The position numbers and the translations under genes were made by a program. From Rhodothermus bifroesti (GTDB lineage: Bacteria; Bacteroidota; Rhodothermia; Rhodothermales; Rhodothermaceae): a stretch of 64,000 nt of DNA. Shown here in pieces: positions 60,366 to 64,000 of this stretch (positions within the stretch are counted from its first letter, which is position 1; every line of letters starts with the position of its first letter). The stretch spans positions 496,001-560,000 of the forward strand of contig NZ_JAGKTL010000002.1 of NCBI RefSeq assembly GCF_017908595.1, written 5' to 3'. The notes beneath the pieces are model-generated. The model worked only from the letters and a program-made list of their open reading frames with translations. It was not told the DNA's origin and did not search any database.

Positions 60366-63119
60366 ATGAAGCGCCTGTACTTACTGGACGCGATGGCGCT
60401 GGCCTATCGGGCGCATTACGTTTTCATCAGTCGCCCACTGGTCAACAGCAAGGGGCAAAATACGTCGGCGGCCTATGGTTTTACCACGTCGCTGCTTAAG
60501 CTGATGGAAGATCACGCCATGGACTACCTGGCCGTGGTCTTCGATGCACCCGGTGAAGAGGGCACTTTTCGAGAAACACTCTATGAAGCGTATAAAGCGC
60601 ACCGCGAGCCTCCACCTGAGGACTTGCAGGCCAATCTGCCTTGGATTAAGGAAATTGTGCAGGCTTTAGACATTCCCCTTCTTGAAGAGCCAGGTGTAGA
60701 GGCAGACGATGTGATCGGTACGCTGGCCCGACGAGCTGAAAGCCATGGCATCGAAGTCGTGATCGTCTCCCCCGATAAAGATTTTCTCCAGCTGCTTAGC
60801 CCTCGGATTACGCTATACCGCCCTTCTCGACGCGGCGAAACGTTTGAGCCAATCACGGAAGAAACCTTTCGCCAAACCTATGGGATTGCCCCGCAGCAGT
60901 TCATTGACGTTTTGGCCCTCATGGGAGACCCTAGCGACAACGTCCCCGGCGTGCCGGGTATTGGTGAAAAGACCGCGCTACAGCTCATTCAGCAGTACGG
61001 TTCTGTAGAGAACCTGCTCGCCCATGCCGAAGAGGTACCTGGTAAGCGGGCGCGTGAGGGGCTGCTGGCGCACCGCGAAGCTGCATTGTTGTCTAAAAAA
61101 TTGGTGACCATTCACACCGATGTGCCACTACGCATCTCCTGGCAAGCGTTTCATCGGGCGCAACCGGATAGCGCGCGGCTCATGCGGATTTTCCAGGAGC
61201 TTGAGTTTGAATCGCTGCTGCGCCGCTTGCGCGAAGAAGGACTAGGCGGACAATCCTTGCCAGAACCCCCCGAGGCGGAGATCTCCTTCGCGTTTGGACC
61301 CTACCAGCCGCTTGCCGTCTATGATCCGAAAAAGGCCAACTACCGAATCGTTCGCAACCTGACTGAGCTTGAAGCCTTGCTACCGCAGCTGGAGGGGCAC
61401 GCGCGCCTATCGATCGATACCGAAACCACCTCTACCGAGGCGATGTGGGCCTCGCTGGTAGGCGTAGCGATCTCTTGGGAGAAAGGACAAGGGGTTTATC
61501 TGCCTACACCCCTGCCCGATGGTACGCCTACCGAGGTGGTGCTTCGGCGACTTGCTCCGTATGTGCAATCAGTGCCCCTTAAAGTCGGCCAAAACCTAAA
61601 GTATGATCTGCTAGTGCTGGCCCGGCACGGCTTGGAACTACCTCCCCCTTATTTTGACACGATGGTAGCGCACTACCTCATTGCGCCTGAAGAACCGCAT
61701 AGCCTGGATGTGCTAGCCCGTCAGTACTTGCATTACCAGACAGTTCCGATTGCCGAGCTCATTGGCTCAGGCAAAGACCAGAAATCTATGCGTGATGTAG
61801 CCATCGATGCGGTAGGCCCCTACGCCTGTGAGGATACAGACATTGCCCTGCAACTGGCTGACGTGCTCGCCGAGGAGTTGGATCGACTGGGATTGCGTAA
61901 GATTGCAGAGGCGATGGAGTTTCCGCTGATTGAAGTGCTGGCCGATATGGAGCGAACCGGTATCGGCATTGACCGGGGGGTGTTGCGAGAAATCGGGGCA
62001 CAACTTGAGGCAGAGCTGCACCAGCTGGAAGCTGAAATCTACCGCCTTGCCGGCGTTGCGTTTACAATTGGCTCACCGCAGCAACTGGCCGAAGTACTCT
62101 TTAAACGGTTGGGGCTCAAGCCGCGGGCACGCACCGGGACTGGGCGTCCCTCAACCAAAGAAAGCGTGCTCGAAGAGCTGGCTACGCAGCATCCTTTGCC
62201 CGGGCTGGTGCTCGACTGGCGCCACCTGGCCAAGCTCAAAAGCACCTACGTTGAAGGCCTGGAGCCGCTCATTCATCCTGAAACAGGCCGTATCCACACC
62301 ACCTTTAACCAGACCATCACCGCTACAGGGAGGCTTTCCTCGAGCAATCCCAACTTGCAAAACATTCCAGTACGTACCGAAGTAGGGCGGGAAATTCGCC
62401 GTGCCTTTATCCCGCGTCCTGGATGGAAATTGCTTTCGGCCGATTACGTGCAGATCGAGCTACGTATTTTAGCGGCCATGAGTGGCGATGAAGCGTTGCA
62501 GCGGGCCTTTGCTGAGGGACAGGATATTCACGCTGCCACGGCTGCACGCGTTTTTCATGTTCCGCTAGCGCAGGTAACTCCTGAGCAGCGGCGCAAGGCA
62601 AAAATGGTAAACTACGGCATCCCTTACGGCATTTCTGCTTGGGGGTTGGCGCAACGGCTGCGGTGTCCAACGCGCGAAGCCCAAGCCCTCATCGAAGAGT
62701 ATCAACGCGCTTTTCCTGGCGTAACGCGCTTTTTGCACCAGATGGTCGAAAAAGCGCGCCAGAAAGGCTATGTAGAAACGCTTTTGGGACGCCGTCGCTA
62801 CGTGCCGAATATCAATTCCCCCAACCGTGCTGAGCGCTCTATGGCCGAGCGCATTGCGGTCAACATGCCGATTCAGGGCACGCAAGCCGACATGATTAAG
62901 CTCGCTATGGTACATATCTACCATCGACTCCGTCGAGAAGGGTATCGGGCCAAGATGATCCTGCAAGTACACGATGAGCTGGTCTTTGAAATACCCCCAG
63001 AAGAACTGGATGCCGTAAGCCAGCTGGTTGTGGAAGAAATGAAACGTGCACTCCCGCTTGAAGGGGTTCCTATCGAAGTAGACATTGGGATTGGCGATAA
63101 CTGGCTTGATGCACACTAG
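60366..63119 (+). CDS. polA: DNA polymerase I
   Basis: 917 residues from ATG 60366 (MKRLYLLDAMALAYR); the open frame extends to 60273 but the extra residues are unlike the family. Domain order: 5'-3' nuclease about 1-290, proofreading exonuclease about 340-530 with all three motifs (DTE in SIDTETTS, NLKYD, YACEDTD), and the polymerase about 540-917 with SADYVQIELRILAAMSG, the O-helix RRKAKMVNYGIPYG and VHDELVFE. Unlike many exonuclease-dead thermophile enzymes, the proofreading site is intact. Tyr750 in the O-helix replaces the usual phenylalanine (see findings). The M16 peptidase follows after 5 bases. Confidence 0.96.
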   Translation: MKRLYLLDAMALAYRAHYVFISRPLVNSKGQNTSAAYGFTTSLLKLMEDHAMDYLAVVFDAPGEEGTFRETLYEAYKAHREPPPEDLQANLPWIKEIVQALDIPLLEEPGVEADDVIGTLARRAESHGIEVVIVSPDKDFLQLLSPRITLYRPSRRGETFEPITEETFRQTYGIAPQQFIDVLALMGDPSDNVPGVPGIGEKTALQLIQQYGSVENLLAHAEEVPGKRAREGLLAHREAALLSKKLVTIHTDVPLRISWQAFHRAQPDSARLMRIFQELEFESLLRRLREEGLGGQSLPEPPEAEISFAFGPYQPLAVYDPKKANYRIVRNLTELEALLPQLEGHARLSIDTETTSTEAMWASLVGVAISWEKGQGVYLPTPLPDGTPTEVVLRRLAPYVQSVPLKVGQNLKYDLLVLARHGLELPPPYFDTMVAHYLIAPEEPHSLDVLARQYLHYQTVPIAELIGSGKDQKSMRDVAIDAVGPYACEDTDIALQLADVLAEELDRLGLRKIAEAMEFPLIEVLADMERTGIGIDRGVLREIGAQLEAELHQLEAEIYRLAGVAFTIGSPQQLAEVLFKRLGLKPRARTGTGRPSTKESVLEELATQHPLPGLVLDWRHLAKLKSTYVEGLEPLIHPETGRIHTTFNQTITATGRLSSSNPNLQNIPVRTEVGREIRRAFIPRPGWKLLSADYVQIELRILAAMSGDEALQRAFAEGQDIHAATAARVFHVPLAQVTPEQRRKAKMVNYGIPYGISAWGLAQRLRCPTREAQALIEEYQRAFPGVTRFLHQMVEKARQKGYVETLLGRRRYVPNINSPNRAERSMAERIAVNMPIQGTQADMIKLAMVHIYHRLRREGYRAKMILQVHDELVFEIPPEELDAVSQLVVEEMKRALPLEGVPIEVDIGIGDNWLDAH

Positions 63120-63124
63120 TCCTT

Positions 63125-64000
63125 ATGGAAAGAAACGATGCTGCTTTAGAAGTTTTGCCCGCTGTGGAGGGCTTTACTTTTGTGGAATCGGTGGGGGGCA
63201 TTGCGGCCTATCGCTTGGCGGCTAATGACCTTGACGTATTGCTGATGCCGCAAAATACGGTTCCCGTCGTGGTCTTTATGATCACCTACCATGTAGGGAG
63301 CCGCAATGAACCGACTGGACTAACCGGTGCGACGCACATGTTGGAGCACCTGATGTTTAAGGGCACGGCGCGCTTTCATAAGGCGCAGGGAACCTCGGTT
63401 TTTCAGGTGCTGCAGCGGGTAGGGGCTCAGGTCAATGCGACGACCTGGCTGGATCGCACAAACTACTACGCCCTGCTGCCACGTGAGCATTTGTCGTTGG
63501 CGGTAGAAATTGAAGCGGATCGCATGCGTGGGGCCCTGCTGCTACCGGAAGATGTCGAGGCAGAACGCACGGTGATCCTCAATGAGATGGACCGTAGTGA
63601 AAATGACCCCTTGCGCAACCTGTATCAAGCCGTCTGGAGCGTGGCCTTTGTCGCCCATCCTTACCGCCACCCAACGATCGGATGGCGTAGCGACGTGGAA
63701 AATATCACGGCCGAAGCGCTCCGCCATTTTTACGATACTTTTTACTGGCCCAATAATGCCACTGTCTCGATTATTGGAGATTTTGAGCTAGAAGAGGCGT
63801 TGAAGTTAGTGCAGCAGCATTTTGGCCCCATCGAGCGTTCGCCGCGCCCGATTCCAGCTGTGTGGACGCGTGAGCCGGTGCAGCGAGGAGAGCGGCGTTT
63901 GGTGTTGCACCAGGCCGGTGAGCTGGGTGTCGTTATGGTCGCTTTTAAATCGCCGGCTGGACTAGACCCCGATGCCGATGCTCTTGACGTGCTGGCCTGT
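63125..64000 (+). CDS. M16-family zinc peptidase, cut by window end
   Basis: The frame is open from ATG 63125 to the last base (292 codons), so the gene continues beyond the window. The inverted zinc motif HMLEH (HxxEH) lies in GATHMLEHLMFKGTARF near residue 76, and the third zinc ligand Glu lies in the following EAERTVILNEMDRS region near 150. M16 enzymes act as pairs of about 430-residue halves or as one long chain and cleave peptides or signal remnants; here only the N-terminal active half is seen. It begins 5 bases after polA and may be co-transcribed with it. Confidence 0.9.
   Translation, partial: MERNDAALEVLPAVEGFTFVESVGGIAAYRLAANDLDVLLMPQNTVPVVVFMITYHVGSRNEPTGLTGATHMLEHLMFKGTARFHKAQGTSVFQVLQRVGAQVNATTWLDRTNYYALLPREHLSLAVEIEADRMRGALLLPEDVEAERTVILNEMDRSENDPLRNLYQAVWSVAFVAHPYRHPTIGWRSDVENITAEALRHFYDTFYWPNNATVSIIGDFELEEALKLVQQHFGPIERSPRPIPAVWTREPVQRGERRLVLHQAGELGVVMVAFKSPAGLDPDADALDVLAC

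Overview
The window looks like chromosomal DNA from a thermophilic member of the Rhodothermota/Bacteroidota line, most like Rhodothermus. The evidence is a proofreading DNA polymerase I, an orphan type IX secretion (T9SS) sorting domain, a TonB-family protein, many secreted FG-GAP/UnbV (ASPIC) repeat proteins, and one promoter of the Bacteroidota TTTG-N19-TAnnTTTG type. The organism assignment rests on recognised protein families, not on a database search. The region is densely coding, with many 1-4 bp gene overlaps. It has no insertion sequence, CRISPR array, prophage or rRNA that I could see, one tRNA gene (Thr, CGT) and one obvious gene remnant.

Layout. 1-5.1 kb: a cut-off UnbV protein with a TPR lipoprotein (+), then an opposing operon of a UnbV protein, an orphan NqrB/RnfD-like membrane protein and an AhpD-like peroxidase (-). 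5.2-9.85 kb: an electron-transfer flavoprotein operon fixA-fixB-fixC-fixX ending in glutaryl-CoA dehydrogenase (-). 9.96-15.4 kb: a giant TPR/FG-GAP/UnbV lipoprotein and an acyl-CoA synthetase (-). 15.5-28.1 kb: mostly single housekeeping or accessory genes (MsrB, DoxX, NUDIX, TonB, AcuI-like reductase, DAO-type oxidase, DUF429, degenerate receiver protein, arginine decarboxylase, ABC ATPase, ComF, a DUF3524 queuosine-type mannosyltransferase). 28.1-31.7 kb: NADP-isocitrate dehydrogenase, PhoD-type phosphatase, polyprenol-phosphate mannose synthase. 31.9-35.4 kb: a pyruvate dehydrogenase E1a-E1b-E2 operon closed by a strong terminator.

35.5-39.7 kb: metallophosphoesterase, coiled-coil protein, ribosome hibernation factor, M32 carboxypeptidase and an RraA-fold protein. 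39.8-40.5 kb: tRNA-Thr with its terminator and the stranded T9SS sorting domain. 40.6-46.2 kb: drug exporter, cupin, ring-cleaving-dioxygenase-like VOC protein, then a DUF411-TlpA-DUF302 operon facing a c-type cytochrome lipoprotein, which looks like an envelope copper/thiol module. 46.2-55.5 kb: a lytic-transglycosylase-like protein, Smr protein, small zinc ribbon with LacI-type operator-like sites, OsmC, a GT4 glycosyltransferase with a second large domain, HemN, a PP-loop ATPase, a tiny lipoprotein and XseA. 55.6-57.0 kb: a translationally coupled low-molecular-weight phosphatase and fructosamine kinase pair, probably a protein-deglycation module. 57.0-60.2 kb: HAD phosphatase and dTDP-sugar genes rfbB-rfbA-rfbC. 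60.3 kb to the end: polA and the start of an M16 zinc peptidase.

The strongest candidates for an undescribed system are the UnbV/TPR families at 0-13.4 kb, especially the overlapping UnbV - NqrB/RnfD-like - AhpD-like operon. The best-supported two-gene biochemical module is the LMW-phosphatase/fructosamine-kinase pair.
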